Positions 8,129-18,598 are shown, numbered from the stretch's first letter. The stretch is 64,000 nt of DNA from Pseudomonas sp. ML96 (GCF_000761545.1 NZ_JPMY01000010.1:124001-188000); one strand, 5' to 3'. Made by a program: numbers and translations. The notes: a model not told the origin generated them from the letters alone.

Positions 8129-9178
8129 ATGAGCAAGACCCTCGCCTTCGCCGCCCAAGCGCCACATACCCCGCTGGCCCCGGTGGAAATCCAGCGCCGC
8201 GCCGTCGGCCCGGACGATGTGGCCATCGACATTCTCTACTGCGGCGTCTGCCACTCCGACCTGCACACCGCGCGCAACGAGTGGAACAACACCCTCTACC
8301 CTTCGGTGCCGGGCCACGAGATCGTCGGCAAGGTCACGGCCGTCGGCAGCAACGTCAGCAAGTTCAAGGTCGGCGACGTCGCCGGCGTCGGCTGCATGGT
8401 CGACAGCTGCCGGCATTGCGCGTCCTGCGGCGAGAGCCTGGAGCAGTACTGCGATAGCGGTTTCACCGCGACTTACAACGGTCCAGTATTCGGTGGCGAG
8501 AACACCTTCGGCGGCTACTCCCAGCACATCGTGGTCGACCAGCGCTTCGTCCTGCGCATCAGCCACACCGACAACTTCGCTGCCGTCGCCCCGCTTCTAT
8601 GCGCCGGCATCACCACCTACTCGCCGCTGCGCCAGTGGAATGTCGGCCCGGGGCAGAAGGTCGGCATCGTCGGCCTCGGTGGCCTGGGCCACATGGGCGT
8701 GAAGATCGCCGCCGCCATGGGTGCTCGCGTGGTGCTGTTCACCACCTCGCCGAACAAGCGCGAGGACGCCCTGCGCCTGGGCGCCAGCGAAGTGGTGGTC
8801 TCGAAGAATGCCGAAGAGATGGGCGCCCATGCCGGTAGCTTTGACTTCATCCTCAACACCGTGGCCGCGCCGCACGACCTCAACCCCTTCCTCAACCTGC
8901 TCAAGCGCGACGCCACCCTGTGCCTGGTCGGTGCACCGGACTCGCCGCATCCGCCGGCGGATGTGTTCGGCCTGATCTTCAAGCGTCGGCGTATCGCCGG
9001 CTCGCTGATCGGTGGTATCGCCGAGACCCAGGAGATGCTCGACTTCTGCGCCGCGCACAACATCGTCTCGGATATCGAGATGATCCCCATGCAGGCGATC
9101 AATCAAGCCTACGAACGCATGCTCAAGAGCGATGTGAAGTACCGCTTCGTGATCGATATGGCCACGCTCGGACAATAA
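8129..9178 (+). CDS. Zinc-dependent NAD(P) alcohol dehydrogenase, YahK/cinnamyl-alcohol type
   Basis: Medium-chain dehydrogenase of 349 residues that likely reduces a broad range of aldehydes. Catalytic-zinc motifs are CGVCHSDLH and PGHEIVG. The structural-zinc cysteines lie in CMVDSCRHCASCGE and downstream QYC. The Rossmann motif is GLGGLGHMGVK. Closest in pattern to E. coli YahK (NADPH-dependent aldehyde reductase). ATG 8129 follows CGGGAGAACTCC. Single gene between leuA and a convergent membrane gene, with a shared terminator downstream. The physiological substrate cannot be told. Confidence 0.9.
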   Translation: MSKTLAFAAQAPHTPLAPVEIQRRAVGPDDVAIDILYCGVCHSDLHTARNEWNNTLYPSVPGHEIVGKVTAVGSNVSKFKVGDVAGVGCMVDSCRHCASCGESLEQYCDSGFTATYNGPVFGGENTFGGYSQHIVVDQRFVLRISHTDNFAAVAPLLCAGITTYSPLRQWNVGPGQKVGIVGLGGLGHMGVKIAAAMGARVVLFTTSPNKREDALRLGASEVVVSKNAEEMGAHAGSFDFILNTVAAPHDLNPFLNLLKRDATLCLVGAPDSPHPPADVFGLIFKRRRIAGSLIGGIAETQEMLDFCAAHNIVSDIEMIPMQAINQAYERMLKSDVKYRFVIDMATLGQ

Positions 9179-9190
9179 CCCCCGCGCATG

Positions 9191-9219
9191 AAAAAGCCCG
9201 CCGATTGGCGGGCTTTTTC
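9191..9219. terminator. Bidirectional terminator between the dehydrogenase and the membrane gene
   Basis: AAAAAGCCCGCC / GGCGGGCTTTTT with a GATT loop. A-run and T-run on the two sides serve both convergent genes. Confidence 0.9.
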
Positions 9220-9226
9220 TGGCTGC

Positions 9227-9673
9227 TCAGACCAGCAGCAGGCCGATGGGGATCAACGCCACTATCACGGCGATCAGGAACAGCAGCGAGATGCCAAAGG
9301 CCCGCCAGTTGGACAGAAACGGACCACCGTGCCCCGCCACCGCATCGCCGAACAGGTTCTTGGCGTAGTAGTGCATGGTGAATACCTGCGCGACGGTCAT
9401 GCCGACGCCGCCGGCGCCCTCCGGCAGCCAGTAACCGACCAGCATGAACGCCACGAAGATGCCGAGGCCCATGCCCCAGGCGCTGCGCACCTGCTCGCCA
9501 CGGCCGAAGGCGCGCAGGTTGTGGGCGATGATGTAGGCGCCGGCCAGTGGCGTACCGAAGAAGGTCGCGATACCGACGGCGCTCATCCGATAGAGCGCGC
9601 CGACGACGAGGTTCTCGCCAGCGAGCAGCTCGGCATCGGGGGCGCGATAAGGATTGTCGTGATTGGCTTCCAT
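9227..9673 (-). CDS. Hypothetical inner-membrane protein with NPYRAP N-terminus
   Basis: Unrecognised 148-residue protein. The N-terminus has NPYRAPDAEL, an NPY-x-AP pattern common at the start of small proteobacterial membrane proteins. Three or four hydrophobic segments follow (about 25-50, 63-82, possibly 87-105, and 126-147, the last ending IPIGLLLV at the C-terminus). No catalytic motif seen. It lies 15 nt downstream of the omega-amidase gene on the same strand, so it may be the last gene of the aminotransferase/amidase operon. Confidence 0.7.
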   Translation of the reverse strand: MEANHDNPYRAPDAELLAGENLVVGALYRMSAVGIATFFGTPLAGAYIIAHNLRAFGRGEQVRSAWGMGLGIFVAFMLVGYWLPEGAGGVGMTVAQVFTMHYYAKNLFGDAVAGHGGPFLSNWRAFGISLLFLIAVIVALIPIGLLLV

Positions 9674-9688
9674 GCACAGAGCTCCGGA

Positions 9689-10486
9689 TCAGTGGGGGTC
9701 GAGGTGAAACGTATCGGCGTCGAGGTTGGCCGGGAAGCGCTGCCGATAAGCCGCCAGCTCGCTGGCCGAGAGGCGCACGCGGAACACGCCGGCGGCATCG
9801 CCCGGTGCCAGCAGGGTCTCACCCTGGAAATCCAGCACCTGCGAGTCGCCGCTGTAAGGATGGCCGTTGCCGTCGCTGCCGATGCGGTTCACCGCGGCGA
9901 CGTAGCACAGGTTCTCGATGGCCCGCGCCGGCAGCAGGCGGTTCCAGTGATGGCGGCGCGCGCCCGGCCAGTTGGCGGTGTAGAGCAGCAGGTCGGTGTT
10001 GTGCGGGTCACGGCTCCACACCGGGAAGCGCAGGTCATAGCAGATCAGCGGGCGCACCTGCCAACCCTTGAGCTCCAGCAGCACCTGTTCCTCGCCGGCG
10101 CTGTAGTGCTTGTGTTCGCCGGCCATGCGGAACAGGTGACGCTTGTCGTAATGCGCCAGCGAACCGTCCGGGCGCGCCCACAGCAGACGGTTGCGGTAAC
10201 TGCCATCGGCGGCCTGGATGATCAGGCTGCCGGTGACCACCGCGCCGATGCGCTGGGCCTGCTCGCGCAGCCAGGCCGTGGTCGGGCCGTCCTCCGCCTC
10301 GGCTAGCTCGGCCGAGTGCATGGAGAAGCCGGTGCTGAACATCTCCGGCAGCACCACCAGGTCGGCGCCACGCGCCTGCTCCAACAGCGGCTCGAAACGC
10401 GCGCGGTTGGCGGCTGCGTCATGCCAGTCCAGTTCGCTCTGGATCAGCGCCAGTTCGAGGTCGGGCAGTTGGCTCAGATCGCGCAT
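9689..10486 (-). CDS. Omega-amidase / nitrilase-superfamily amidohydrolase, YafV-like
   Basis: Carbon-nitrogen hydrolase of 265 residues with the Glu-Lys-Cys triad of nitrilases: VLPEMFSTGFS (Glu), HYDKRHLFR (Lys) and LICYDLRFP (Cys). YafV-type enzymes hydrolyse 2-oxoglutaramate and 2-oxosuccinamate, the by-products of glutamine- and asparagine-dependent transamination. It overlaps the aminotransferase gene upstream by 13 nt. From family knowledge the pair fits the glutamine transaminase/omega-amidase route of methionine salvage. ATG 10486 (MRDLSQLPD) was chosen because the longer ORF reads through the aminotransferase gene. Confidence 0.88.
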   Translation of the reverse strand: MRDLSQLPDLELALIQSELDWHDAAANRARFEPLLEQARGADLVVLPEMFSTGFSMHSAELAEAEDGPTTAWLREQAQRIGAVVTGSLIIQAADGSYRNRLLWARPDGSLAHYDKRHLFRMAGEHKHYSAGEEQVLLELKGWQVRPLICYDLRFPVWSRDPHNTDLLLYTANWPGARRHHWNRLLPARAIENLCYVAAVNRIGSDGNGHPYSGDSQVLDFQGETLLAPGDAAGVFRVRLSASELAAYRQRFPANLDADTFHLDPH

Positions 10487-11622
10487 AGTTTTTCCGCTGC
10501 CAGGCGCAGCGTCTCCTCGCGTTTGGCGAAGCAGAAGCGCACCAGGCGCAGTTCGGCCGGTGCCTGCTGGTAGAACACCGACACCGGGATGGCCGCCACG
10601 CCATGTTCGCGGGTCAGCCATTCGGCCATGGCCACGTCATCCAGATCCGGGCGGATCGCCGAATAGTCGGCCAACTGGAAATAGGTGCCGGGCGCGCGGG
10701 TGAAGCGGAAGCGCGAGCCGGCCAGCAGGTCGCAGAATAGGTCGCGCTTGGCCTGGTAGAAAGCCGGCAGCTCCTCGACGTGTTCGGGACTCGATGCCAT
10801 GAAATCGGCCAGCGCATGCTGCAACGGAGTCACGCCGCAGAAGTTCACGTACTGGTGGATCTTGCGCAGCTCGGCGGTGAGTGCCGGCGGCGCCACCACG
10901 TAGCCGGTCTTCCAGCCGGTGACGTGGTAGGTCTTGCCGAATGAGCTGACCACGAAGGCCCTGGCATACAGCTCCTCGTGGGCCAGCACGCTGGCGTGGC
11001 GGACGCCGTCGAAGATCAGGTGCTCGTAGACCTCGTCGCTGATGATGTGGATGTCGCGGCCGCGGATCAGCGTCGCCAGCTGGTCGAGATCGGCGCGAGT
11101 GAGCAGCGCGCCGCTGGGGTTGTGCGGCGAGTTGAGGAAGATCAGGCGGGTGCGCAGGGTGATGGCGTCACTCAGGCGCTGCCAGTCCACGGCGAAGTCC
11201 GGCAGGGCCAGCGGCACATGCACGCAGCGACCGCCGGCCAGCTCCACCGAGGGCTCGTAGCTGTCGTAGCAAGGGTCGAGGACGATGGCCTCGTCGCCCG
11301 GATGGATCAGCGCCTGCACCGCGCAGAAAATCGCCTCGGTGGCGCCGGGGGTGATGGTGATCTCGCTGTCGGCATCGCGCTGCACGCCATAACTGCGCGC
11401 GATCTTGGCCGCCACCTGCTGACGCAGGGCCGGCAGACCGGTCATCGGGCAGTACTGGTTGCGCCCCTCCAGCACATGGCGGGCTACCGCCTCGCGCAGG
11501 GCCTGCGGGCCGTCGAAGTCGGGAAAACCCTGGGACAGGTTGATGGCGCCGACTTCCGCGGCGAGCTGGGACATGCGGGTGAAGATGGTGGTGCCGACAT
11601 TGGGCAGCTTGCTGGCGAGCAT
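10474..11622 (-). CDS. PLP-dependent methionine/glutamine-type aminotransferase, YbdL-like
   Basis: Class I/II aminotransferase of 382 residues. The PLP lysine is in SSFGKTYHVTGWKTGY, the pyridine-nitrogen Asp/Tyr region in IISDEVYEHL, and NSPHNPSG is present. It begins MLASKLPNVGTTIFTRMS, as in YbdL and its relatives, which transaminate methionine, phenylalanine and other bulky amino acids with glutamine or 2-oxo acids. Coupled to the omega-amidase gene by overlap. Likely role: regenerating methionine from 4-methylthio-2-oxobutyrate in methionine salvage (inference from the pair). Confidence 0.88.
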   Translation of the reverse strand: MLASKLPNVGTTIFTRMSQLAAEVGAINLSQGFPDFDGPQALREAVARHVLEGRNQYCPMTGLPALRQQVAAKIARSYGVQRDADSEITITPGATEAIFCAVQALIHPGDEAIVLDPCYDSYEPSVELAGGRCVHVPLALPDFAVDWQRLSDAITLRTRLIFLNSPHNPSGALLTRADLDQLATLIRGRDIHIISDEVYEHLIFDGVRHASVLAHEELYARAFVVSSFGKTYHVTGWKTGYVVAPPALTAELRKIHQYVNFCGVTPLQHALADFMASSPEHVEELPAFYQAKRDLFCDLLAGSRFRFTRAPGTYFQLADYSAIRPDLDDVAMAEWLTREHGVAAIPVSVFYQQAPAELRLVRFCFAKREETLRLAAEKLCAI

Positions 11623-11698
11623 CGGGACTTCCTGCTGGCGTGGTGCGAGCCGCGAGAATAGCCGATGGCCCGCTCAGGATGCAGCAGCGGCACCAATG

Positions 11699-11732
11699 AA
11701 AAAGGCGCAGAAGCTGTTGCTCCTGCGCCTTC
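11699..11732 (-). terminator. Intrinsic terminator after der
   Basis: On the minus strand: AAGGCGCAG, loop of about 12 nt, CTGCGCCTT, then TTTC. It sits 19 nt after the der stop codon. Confidence 0.8.
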
Positions 11733-11750
11733 GGGTAGAACGGCGGTGAA

Positions 11751-13250
11751 TCAGCGCTTCTTGTCCTTGCGCTTCTTCTCGGCCTTCTTGTGGTGGCTCA
11801 TCAGGCGCTTCTTGCGGTTCACCTGGCGCTCGGTGAGCTTGTTCTTCTTGCCCTCGTAGGGGTTGTCGCCGCCCTTGTACTCGATGCGGATCGGCGTGCC
11901 GACCAGCTTGAGCACGCGGCGGTAGGTGTTTTCCAGGTAGCGCGTGTAGGTCTTCGGTACCGAGTCGACCTGGTTGCCGTGGATCACGATCAGCGGCGGG
12001 TTGGCGCCACCGAGGTGGGCATAGCGCAGCTTGATGCGGCGGCCGTTGACGGTCGGCGGCTGGTGCTCCTGCACGCAGTCTTCGAGGATCTGCGTCAGGC
12101 GGTTGGTCGGCCAACGGGTGACGGCGGCCTTGAAGGCGGTCTGCACCGACTTGTACAGGTGGCCGACGCCGGTGCCGTGCTTGGCGGAGATGAAGTGGAT
12201 GTCGGCCCAGTCGACGAACATCAACCGGCGCTCCAGCTCGGTCTTCACGTAGTCCTTCTCGCCCTGCTCCATGCCGTCCCACTTGTTCAGGGCGATGACC
12301 AGCGCGCGGCCGGTCTCCAGCACGAAGCCGAGCAGGTTGAGGTCGTGCTCGACCACGCCCTCGCGGGCGTCCATCACGAAGATCACCACGTTGGCGTCCT
12401 GGATGGCCTGCAGGGTCTTGACCACCGAGAACTTCTCGACGGCCTCGAAGATCTTGCCGCGGCGACGCACGCCGGCGGTGTCGATCAGGGTGTACTTCTC
12501 TTCGTCACGCTCGAAGGGAATGTAGATGCTGTCACGGGTGGTGCCGGCCTGGTCATAGACGATCACCCGCTCTTCACCGAGCATGCGGTTGACCAGGGTC
12601 GACTTGCCGACGTTGGGACGGCCGATGATGGCGATCTTGATGCCATCCTTCTCGCTCGGACCGGGAATGCGCTTGGCTTCCTGGCCCTCGGCGACCACTT
12701 CCTCGGCCGGGGCTTCTACGCCCTCCTCGCCTTCGACCGGCTCAGGCTCGCCATCGTCACGCGGGAAGATGCCCAGCGCGGCTTCCAGCATCTGGCTGAC
12801 GCCACGACCGTGGGCGGCGGCGATCGGCAGGGCGTCGCCCAGGCCCAGCGGGCTGAACTCGGCACGGGCGATGTCCGGATCGACGGTGTCGACCTTGTTG
12901 GCGATCAGGAAGCTGCGCTTGTTCCGCTTGCGCAGGTGCTCGGCGATCATCTGGTCGGAGGCGGTCATGCCCGCGCGCGAGTCGACCAGGAACAGCACGG
13001 CATCGGCTTCCTCGATGGCCTGCAGCGACTGCTCGGCCATCTTCGCATCGATGCCCTCCTCGTCGCCGGAGATGCCGCCGGTATCGATGACGATGTAGGT
13101 ACGCCCCTGCCACTTGGCCTCGCCGTACTGGCGATCGCGGGTCAGGCCCGCGTATTCGGCCACGATGGCGTCACGGGTCTTGGTCAAGCGGTTGAACAGC
13201 GTCGACTTGCCGACGTTGGGGCGGCCCACAAGGGCGATTACCGGAACCAT
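11751..13250 (-). CDS. der: Ribosome-assembly GTPase Der (EngA)
   Basis: Essential GTPase with two tandem G domains acting in 50S subunit maturation. Length 499, slightly long. G domain 1 has P-loop GRPNVGKST near residue 8 and NKVD near 118. G domain 2 has GRPNVGKST near residue 209, DTAGVRR, and NKWD near 322. The two are joined by an unusually long acidic linker (~170-200, rich in Glu/Ala/Pro). A KH-like domain follows and the protein ends in a lysine-rich tail ([12 protein letters not shown]). Start ATG 13250 has GAGGAGG upstream. It follows bamB across a hairpin terminator. Confidence 0.97.
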   Translation of the reverse strand: MVPVIALVGRPNVGKSTLFNRLTKTRDAIVAEYAGLTRDRQYGEAKWQGRTYIVIDTGGISGDEEGIDAKMAEQSLQAIEEADAVLFLVDSRAGMTASDQMIAEHLRKRNKRSFLIANKVDTVDPDIARAEFSPLGLGDALPIAAAHGRGVSQMLEAALGIFPRDDGEPEPVEGEEGVEAPAEEVVAEGQEAKRIPGPSEKDGIKIAIIGRPNVGKSTLVNRMLGEERVIVYDQAGTTRDSIYIPFERDEEKYTLIDTAGVRRRGKIFEAVEKFSVVKTLQAIQDANVVIFVMDAREGVVEHDLNLLGFVLETGRALVIALNKWDGMEQGEKDYVKTELERRLMFVDWADIHFISAKHGTGVGHLYKSVQTAFKAAVTRWPTNRLTQILEDCVQEHQPPTVNGRRIKLRYAHLGGANPPLIVIHGNQVDSVPKTYTRYLENTYRRVLKLVGTPIRIEYKGGDNPYEGKKNKLTERQVNRKKRLMSHHKKAEKKRKDKKR

Positions 13251-13271
13251 TGGCTCCTCCTCAAAAACACA

Positions 13272-13303
13272 AAGGCCGCTGCCGTCGAACGGCAGCGGCC
13301 GGA
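13272..13303 (-). terminator. Terminator/attenuator between bamB and der
   Basis: Perfect 11-bp stem GGCCGCTGCCG / CGGCAGCGGCC with a 5-nt loop, followed on the minus strand by TTTGTGTTTTTG just before the der ribosome site. It may only partly separate der from the bamB operon. Confidence 0.8.
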
Positions 13304-13317
13304 CATTGCAGAACAGC

Positions 13318-14457
13318 TTAGCGGATGGTCAGACCAACCAGCTTGCCGCTGTTGCCGTAGGCGTAGATCCAGTCACCGATCACCAGCGGGCGAACACGCA
13401 CGCCGTCGCCGTCGATCTTCTCGCGACCGACGAAGTGACCGTCCACCTGGCTGAGCAGGTGCAGGTAACCCTCGAAGTCACCGACCGCCACGTAGCTGGA
13501 GAACACCTCCGGCGCGGACAGCTGGCGACGCAGCAGGGCATCGTTGTTCCACAGTGCGGAGTTGGAACGCTCGTCGACGCTTTCCACGGCACCGTTGGCC
13601 TGGCTCACGTAGACGTTGCCGAAGCCCTGGGCCAGGCCCACGTAGCTGGAGGCATCGCGGTTCCACAGCGGGCGGCCGCTTTCTGCGTCGATAGCGGCGA
13701 CCTTACCCTGGTAGCTGACCACGTACAGGGTGCCACCGGAGAGCAGCAGGTTGCCGTCGATGTCGACCACGCGCTCCAGCTCGGAACGGCCTTGCGGCAC
13801 GGCCACGCGCTGTTCCCAGACCGGGATGCCGCGGCTGGCGTCCAGCGCCAGGACCTTGCCGGAGGACAGGCCAGCCATCACCAGGCGATTGGTCATCACC
13901 GGGCTGCTGGTGCCACGCAGGGTCAGCACGGCCGGGCTGTTCTCGTAGATCCAGCGCTGCGCGCCGGTCACGGCGTCGAAGCCGATCAGACGGTCATCCT
14001 GGGTCTGCACCACCACCACGTCACCGTTGGTGGCCGGGGCGGACAGCACTTCGCTGGTGACGCGGGCGCGCCACTTTTCTTCGCCAGTGCTGGCGTCGAG
14101 GGCAATCACTTCACCTTTCAGGGTGCCGACCAGCACCAGGCCGTAGCCGGCGCCGACACCACCGGAAACCGGCAGGTCGAGGTCCACTTCCCAGAACTTG
14201 TCGCCGGTCAGACGATCGACGGCCACCACCTCGCCATCGGCGGCGGCGGCATACAGGCGATCACCATCGGCGGCGGGGGTCAGCAGGTTGTACAGCTCAC
14301 CCTGGCCATCACCGACGGAAACGCTCCACTGCTTGTCCAGGGTCAGTTCTTCCTGGATGTCCGGCAGCTCGTTCGGCGGCAGTTCCTTCTTGCTGTTGCT
14401 GCTGCAACCCACGGCCATCACGGCCAGGGCCAGCACGGCGGCATTCTTCCAACGCAT
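13318..14457 (-). CDS. bamB: Outer-membrane assembly lipoprotein BamB
   Basis: Lipoprotein of the BAM complex that helps insert beta-barrel proteins into the outer membrane. About 379 residues: signal peptide with lipobox VMAVGC, then an eight-bladed PQQ-type beta-propeller with repeated motifs such as [22 protein letters not shown] and [17 protein letters not shown] 14457 (MRWKNAAV) gives a standard lipoprotein signal; an in-frame ATG at 14469 with AAAGGGG upstream is an alternative. It directly follows yfgM, the usual hisS-yfgM-bamB-der order. Confidence 0.95.
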   Translation of the reverse strand: MRWKNAAVLALAVMAVGCSSNSKKELPPNELPDIQEELTLDKQWSVSVGDGQGELYNLLTPAADGDRLYAAAADGEVVAVDRLTGDKFWEVDLDLPVSGGVGAGYGLVLVGTLKGEVIALDASTGEEKWRARVTSEVLSAPATNGDVVVVQTQDDRLIGFDAVTGAQRWIYENSPAVLTLRGTSSPVMTNRLVMAGLSSGKVLALDASRGIPVWEQRVAVPQGRSELERVVDIDGNLLLSGGTLYVVSYQGKVAAIDAESGRPLWNRDASSYVGLAQGFGNVYVSQANGAVESVDERSNSALWNNDALLRRQLSAPEVFSSYVAVGDFEGYLHLLSQVDGHFVGREKIDGDGVRVRPLVIGDWIYAYGNSGKLVGLTIR

Positions 14458-14461
14458 CACG

Positions 14462-15103
14462 TCAGGCATCCCCTTTCGCCAGGTCGTCGAGTTTCATCTG
14501 CAGGCCACCGACAGCGGCAGCTTCGTCCAGAGAATCCTTGGCCTTCTGATAGGCCGCGTGGGCCTCGTCGGCACGGCCGAGCTGCACCAGCAGGTCGCCC
14601 TTGAGTTCTTCGCGGCTGGCTACCCAGGCCTTGTCGGTCTTGCCGTCGAGCAGCTTGAGGCCATCTTCGGCCTTGCCCTGCGCAGCCAGAACACGGGCCA
14701 GACGCTGACGAGCCAGCTCACCAACGGTGCTGTCGGCTGGCTTGTCCACCAGCGGCTTGAGCTCGGCGACCGCGTCGTCCAGCTTGCCGCTGTCGACCGC
14801 GACCTTGGCCACGAACAGGCTGCCGTACTGGGCGTAGGCGCTGCCCGGGAACTCGCTGTTCAGCTTGTCGGCCAGCTCGGTGACCTTGCCGGCATCCGGC
14901 TGGCCAGTCGGCGTCAGCGTGGTTTCCAGCAGCGCCTGGTACAGCGCGCCGCCACCCTGGGCCTGATTCTTTTCATAGTGCTGCCAGGCCTGCCAGCCGA
15001 ACACCAGGGCCAGCGCCAGCGCGCCGCCGGTCAGCAGGGGTTTGCCATTGCGCTGCCACCAGTCCTTCAGCTGCGCAATCTGTTCTTCTTCGGTCATGCT
15101 CAC
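14462..15103 (-). CDS. yfgM: YfgM, periplasmic TPR chaperone-network protein
   Basis: Inner-membrane protein of 213 residues with one N-terminal membrane anchor (about 24-41, LLTGGALALALVFGWQAW) and a periplasmic TPR-like region. In E. coli YfgM binds SecYEG and PpiD and joins periplasmic folding pathways. The start is GTG 15103, which has AAGGAG 8 nt upstream; an ATG two codons later is the alternative. Sits between hisS and bamB in a tightly packed operon. Confidence 0.93.
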   Translation of the reverse strand: MSMTEEEQIAQLKDWWQRNGKPLLTGGALALALVFGWQAWQHYEKNQAQGGGALYQALLETTLTPTGQPDAGKVTELADKLNSEFPGSAYAQYGSLFVAKVAVDSGKLDDAVAELKPLVDKPADSTVGELARQRLARVLAAQGKAEDGLKLLDGKTDKAWVASREELKGDLLVQLGRADEAHAAYQKAKDSLDEAAAVGGLQMKLDDLAKGDA

Positions 15104-15131
15104 CCCAATAACTCCTTAATTCTCTTTGTTC

Positions 15132-16418
15132 TCAGGCCTGCAGGCAGGCGGCCAGATGCGCCGGCAGCGCATCCCAGCCAATGGTCTCTTGCTGTGCGTC
15201 GTCGCGCAGGGGCTTGCAACCTACCACGCGGGCGGTCAGTTCGTCCTCACCCAGAATCAGGGCGTAGCGCGCGCCGCTCTTGTCAGCCTTCTTGAACTGG
15301 CTCTTGAAGCTGCCGCCACCGGAGTTCACTAGCAGGCGTACACCGGGAATGGCGTCACGCAGGCGCTCGGCCAGGCCCAGGCCAGCCAGCTCGGCGGCCT
15401 CGCCGAAGGCGCACAGGTACAGGTCCGCCGGGCTGTGCAGCTCTTCCGGCAGCAGTTCGAGGGTTTCCAGCAGCAGCACCAGGCGCTCGACGCCCATGGC
15501 GAAGCCGACACCCGGAGTAGCCTTGCCGCCCAGCTGGGTGACCAAACCGTCGTAACGGCCGCCGGCACACACGGTGCCCTGGGCACCGAGCTTGTCGGTG
15601 ACCCACTCGAACACGGTGCGGTTGTAGTAGTCGAGGCCACGGACCAGCTTGTTGTTGATCTCGTAGCGGATGCCCACGGCGTCCAGGCGTGCCTTGACGC
15701 CTTCGAAGTGAATGCGGGACTCCTCGTCCAGGTAATCGGCCAGGGTCGGCGCGCCGACCAGCAGGGCCTGGGTTTCGGCGTTCTTGCTGTCGAGGATGCG
15801 CAGCGGGTTGGTGGTCATGCGCCGCTGGCTGTCTTCGTCGAGACGCTCGAAGCGCTCCTGCAGGTAGGCGACCAGAGCGTCACGATAGGCAGCACGCGCC
15901 TCGGACGAGCCTAGGCTGTTGAGCTGCAGGGTCACCGCATCGGCCAGGCCGAGCTTCTGCCACAGGCGCCAGGTCAGCACGATCAGCTCGGCATCGACGT
16001 CAGGACCGGGCAGGTTGAAGGCTTCCACACCGACCTGATGGAACTGGCGGTAGCGCCCCTTCTGCGGCTTCTCGTAGCGGAACATGGGGCCAGCGTACCA
16101 CAGCTTCTGCACCTGGCCGCCACCGGACAGGCCATGCTCGAGCACGGCGCGCACGCAGCCGGCGGTACCTTCCGGACGCAGGGTCAGGGACTCTTCGTTG
16201 CGGTCGAGGAAGGTGTACATCTCCTTGTCGACCACGTCGGTGCCCTCGCCGATACCGCGCGCGAACAGCTCGGTGTATTCGACGATGGGCAGGCGGATTT
16301 CCTTGTAGCCATAGCCGTCGAGCAGGCTGGCCAGGGTGCCTTCCAGGTAGCGCCAGGCAGGCGTCTGCTCCGGCAGGATGTCGTTCATGCCACGAATGGC
16401 TTGCAGGGACTTGCTCAC
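15132..16418 (-). CDS. hisS: Histidyl-tRNA synthetase
   Basis: Class II aminoacyl-tRNA synthetase of 428 residues that charges tRNA-His. Motif 2 region ([23 protein letters not shown]) and the histidine-specific motifs [16 protein letters not shown] and GGRYDGLV are present, with the C-terminal anticodon-binding domain from about 330. Start [13 protein letters not shown] is standard. Co-directional with ispG upstream (12-nt gap) and yfgM downstream. Confidence 0.97.
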   Translation of the reverse strand: MSKSLQAIRGMNDILPEQTPAWRYLEGTLASLLDGYGYKEIRLPIVEYTELFARGIGEGTDVVDKEMYTFLDRNEESLTLRPEGTAGCVRAVLEHGLSGGGQVQKLWYAGPMFRYEKPQKGRYRQFHQVGVEAFNLPGPDVDAELIVLTWRLWQKLGLADAVTLQLNSLGSSEARAAYRDALVAYLQERFERLDEDSQRRMTTNPLRILDSKNAETQALLVGAPTLADYLDEESRIHFEGVKARLDAVGIRYEINNKLVRGLDYYNRTVFEWVTDKLGAQGTVCAGGRYDGLVTQLGGKATPGVGFAMGVERLVLLLETLELLPEELHSPADLYLCAFGEAAELAGLGLAERLRDAIPGVRLLVNSGGGSFKSQFKKADKSGARYALILGEDELTARVVGCKPLRDDAQQETIGWDALPAHLAACLQA

Positions 16419-16430
16419 GAATATTCCTTG

Positions 16431-17555
16431 TCAGCCGCGGGCGATCACGGCCGCTTCGGCCTCGACCTTCTCGGCCGCCTTGCGGCGGATGAGCTTCTCC
16501 AGCTCGTCCACCAGATTGTCGTTGGTCAGTTTCGAGGCAGGCGCGCCGTCGATATAGACCAGGTTGTTGGGGGTGCCGCCGGTGAGGCCGATATGCGCCT
16601 CCTTGGCTTCACCCGGGCCATTGACCACGCAGCCGATCACGGCGACGTCGAGCGGCACCAACAGGTCTTCGACCCGCGCCTCCAGCTCGTTCATGGTCTT
16701 GACCACATCGAAGTTCTGCCGCGAGCAGCTCGGGCAGGCGATGAAGTTGATGCCGCGCGAGCGCAGGCGCAGCGACTTGAGGATGTCGAAACCGACCTTG
16801 ATCTCCTCCACCGGATCGGCGGCCAGGGAGATGCGGATGGTGTCGCCGATGCCATCGGCCAGCAGCATGCCCAAACCCACCGCCGACTTCACAGTGCCGG
16901 AGCGCAGGCCACCGGCCTCGGTGATGCCCAAGTGCAGCGGCTGCTCGATCTGCTTGGCCAGCAGACGGTAGGCCTCGACGGCCATGAACACGTCGGAAGC
17001 CTTCACGCTGACTTTGAAGTCAGGGAAGTTCAGCCGATCCAAGTGTTCGACATGGCGCAGCGCGGACTCGACCAGCGCCTCGGGTGTCGGCTCGCCGTAC
17101 TTCTTCTGCAGGTCCTTCTCCAGCGAACCGGCGTTGACGCCGATGCGGATCGGGATGCCCTTGTCGCGCGCCGCCTCGACCACCGCCTTGACGCGATCTT
17201 CGCGACCGATATTGCCGGGATTGATGCGCAGGCAGTCGACACCCAGCTCGGCCACACGCAGGGCGATCTGGTAGTCGAAGTGAATGTCGGCCACCAGCGG
17301 CAAGTTGACCTGGCGCTTGATCTGACCGAAGGCCTCGGCGGCCTCCATGGACGGTACCGAGACACGCACGATATCGGCGCCGGCGGCTTCGAGACGCTGG
17401 ATCTGGCCGACGGTAGCGGCAACATCACAGGTCTCGGTGTTGGTCATGCTCTGCACGGCGATCGGCGCATCGCCGCCGACCGGAACCGAGCCGACCCAGA
17501 TCTTGCGGGACAGGCGACGCTTGATGGGGGATTCGCAATGCATGTTCTGGCTCAC
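16431..17555 (-). CDS. ispG: 4-hydroxy-3-methylbut-2-enyl diphosphate synthase
   Basis: Penultimate enzyme of the MEP isoprenoid pathway; a 4Fe-4S protein (GcpE). 374 residues. N-terminal TIM barrel ([14 protein letters not shown]). The C-terminal cluster-binding domain has the three cysteine ligands in [10 protein letters not shown] and [11 protein letters not shown]. Start GTG 17555 overlaps the rodZ stop codon; ATG 17543 is an in-frame alternative. As an Fe-S enzyme it depends on the isc operon a few kilobases upstream. Confidence 0.96.
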   Translation of the reverse strand: MSQNMHCESPIKRRLSRKIWVGSVPVGGDAPIAVQSMTNTETCDVAATVGQIQRLEAAGADIVRVSVPSMEAAEAFGQIKRQVNLPLVADIHFDYQIALRVAELGVDCLRINPGNIGREDRVKAVVEAARDKGIPIRIGVNAGSLEKDLQKKYGEPTPEALVESALRHVEHLDRLNFPDFKVSVKASDVFMAVEAYRLLAKQIEQPLHLGITEAGGLRSGTVKSAVGLGMLLADGIGDTIRISLAADPVEEIKVGFDILKSLRLRSRGINFIACPSCSRQNFDVVKTMNELEARVEDLLVPLDVAVIGCVVNGPGEAKEAHIGLTGGTPNNLVYIDGAPASKLTNDNLVDELEKLIRRKAAEKVEAEAAVIARG

Positions 17556-18598
17556 TGCCCCAGCTTGAGGCGGGCGGTCTCACCGTGGGTGGAGGAAGCG
17601 ACATCGACTGGCTGACCATTGACCAGCACTACCGCGCCGCGGGCATAGCCCAGGCGTAGCTCCAGCGGAGCCTTGCCGACCAGCTCGACACTGTCGCCAC
17701 GGCGCTTGAGGGCGCTGAGCAGCACCTTGCCGTTGGCATCGGTCAACTGCGTCCAGCAATCGGCAGTGAACTGCAGATTGACCAGCGCCTCGCCCGCCGC
17801 CGGAGCGACTGGAGCGGCGGCTGCCGGTGCAGTAGGAGCGGTAGTCTCTGTGGCCGGCGCGACAGGCGGAACCTGGGCCGTGGCCGGTGCGGGAGTCACA
17901 GGCGCTGTCGGTGCGGTCGGAGCGGTCGGTGCTACGGGCTGCTCGCTGGCAGCAGGTGCCTGAGGCGCCTCGGCCTGAGCGGTAGACTCAACAGCTGCGC
18001 CCTCTTCTTCGGGCTGCTGCGCGGGATCGACCACCGGAGGCACCTCTTCGAGCGGCGCTTCGGCCTGAGCCTCGGCTACGGCCTGATCTTCCGGCTCGGC
18101 CAGCGGGTGAATCTCGGTAGTGCCATCGGCACCTTCAACCTCGACGTGCTCGATACCCGCACCTGCGGTATCGGCGCCCAGGCGCTGGCTCTGACCTTGC
18201 CACCAGACGAAGCCGACACCACCCAGCGCGACCAGTGCAACCACGCTGAACAGCTTCACCAGGCTCTGCGATACACGAGCCGGCTCCTCAATGCGGGCCA
18301 AACTGGAAACACTGCTGCCAGTAGCATCGGTGCCGGTGTACTGATCGAACTCGGTGACCAGTTGATCCGACTCCATCCCCATTAGCTTGGCGTAGGCACG
18401 CACATAGCCGCGAGCGAAGGTGTGCCCCGGCAGCTGATCGAAGGCACCAGCCTCGAGATTACGCAGGGCCTGCGCCGTCAGATTGAGCTGCACGGCCACA
18501 TCACTGAGCCCCAGGCCCTTGCTTTCGCGTACCTTGCGCAGCGTCTCCCCAGGGTTGGCCCGGTGCGCGGCTACAACTTCAGGATGCGAGGCTTTCAT
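17552..18598 (-). CDS. rodZ: Cytoskeletal protein RodZ
   Basis: Bitopic inner-membrane protein that links MreB filaments to the elongation machinery. About 348 residues: N-terminal helix-turn-helix (HTH_25) at about 15-75 ([19 protein letters not shown]), membrane helix near 113-131, a low-complexity Pro/Ala/Thr/Val linker (about 200-265), and a C-terminal DUF4115 beta domain ([13 protein letters not shown]). ATG 18598 overlaps the pilF stop (TGATG); a GTG one codon earlier is possible. The linker is encoded by short imperfect repeats at about 17790-17990. Confidence 0.94.
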   Translation of the reverse strand: MKASHPEVVAAHRANPGETLRKVRESKGLGLSDVAVQLNLTAQALRNLEAGAFDQLPGHTFARGYVRAYAKLMGMESDQLVTEFDQYTGTDATGSSVSSLARIEEPARVSQSLVKLFSVVALVALGGVGFVWWQGQSQRLGADTAGAGIEHVEVEGADGTTEIHPLAEPEDQAVAEAQAEAPLEEVPPVVDPAQQPEEEGAAVESTAQAEAPQAPAASEQPVAPTAPTAPTAPVTPAPATAQVPPVAPATETTAPTAPAAAAPVAPAAGEALVNLQFTADCWTQLTDANGKVLLSALKRRGDSVELVGKAPLELRLGYARGAVVLVNGQPVDVASSTHGETARLKLGQ

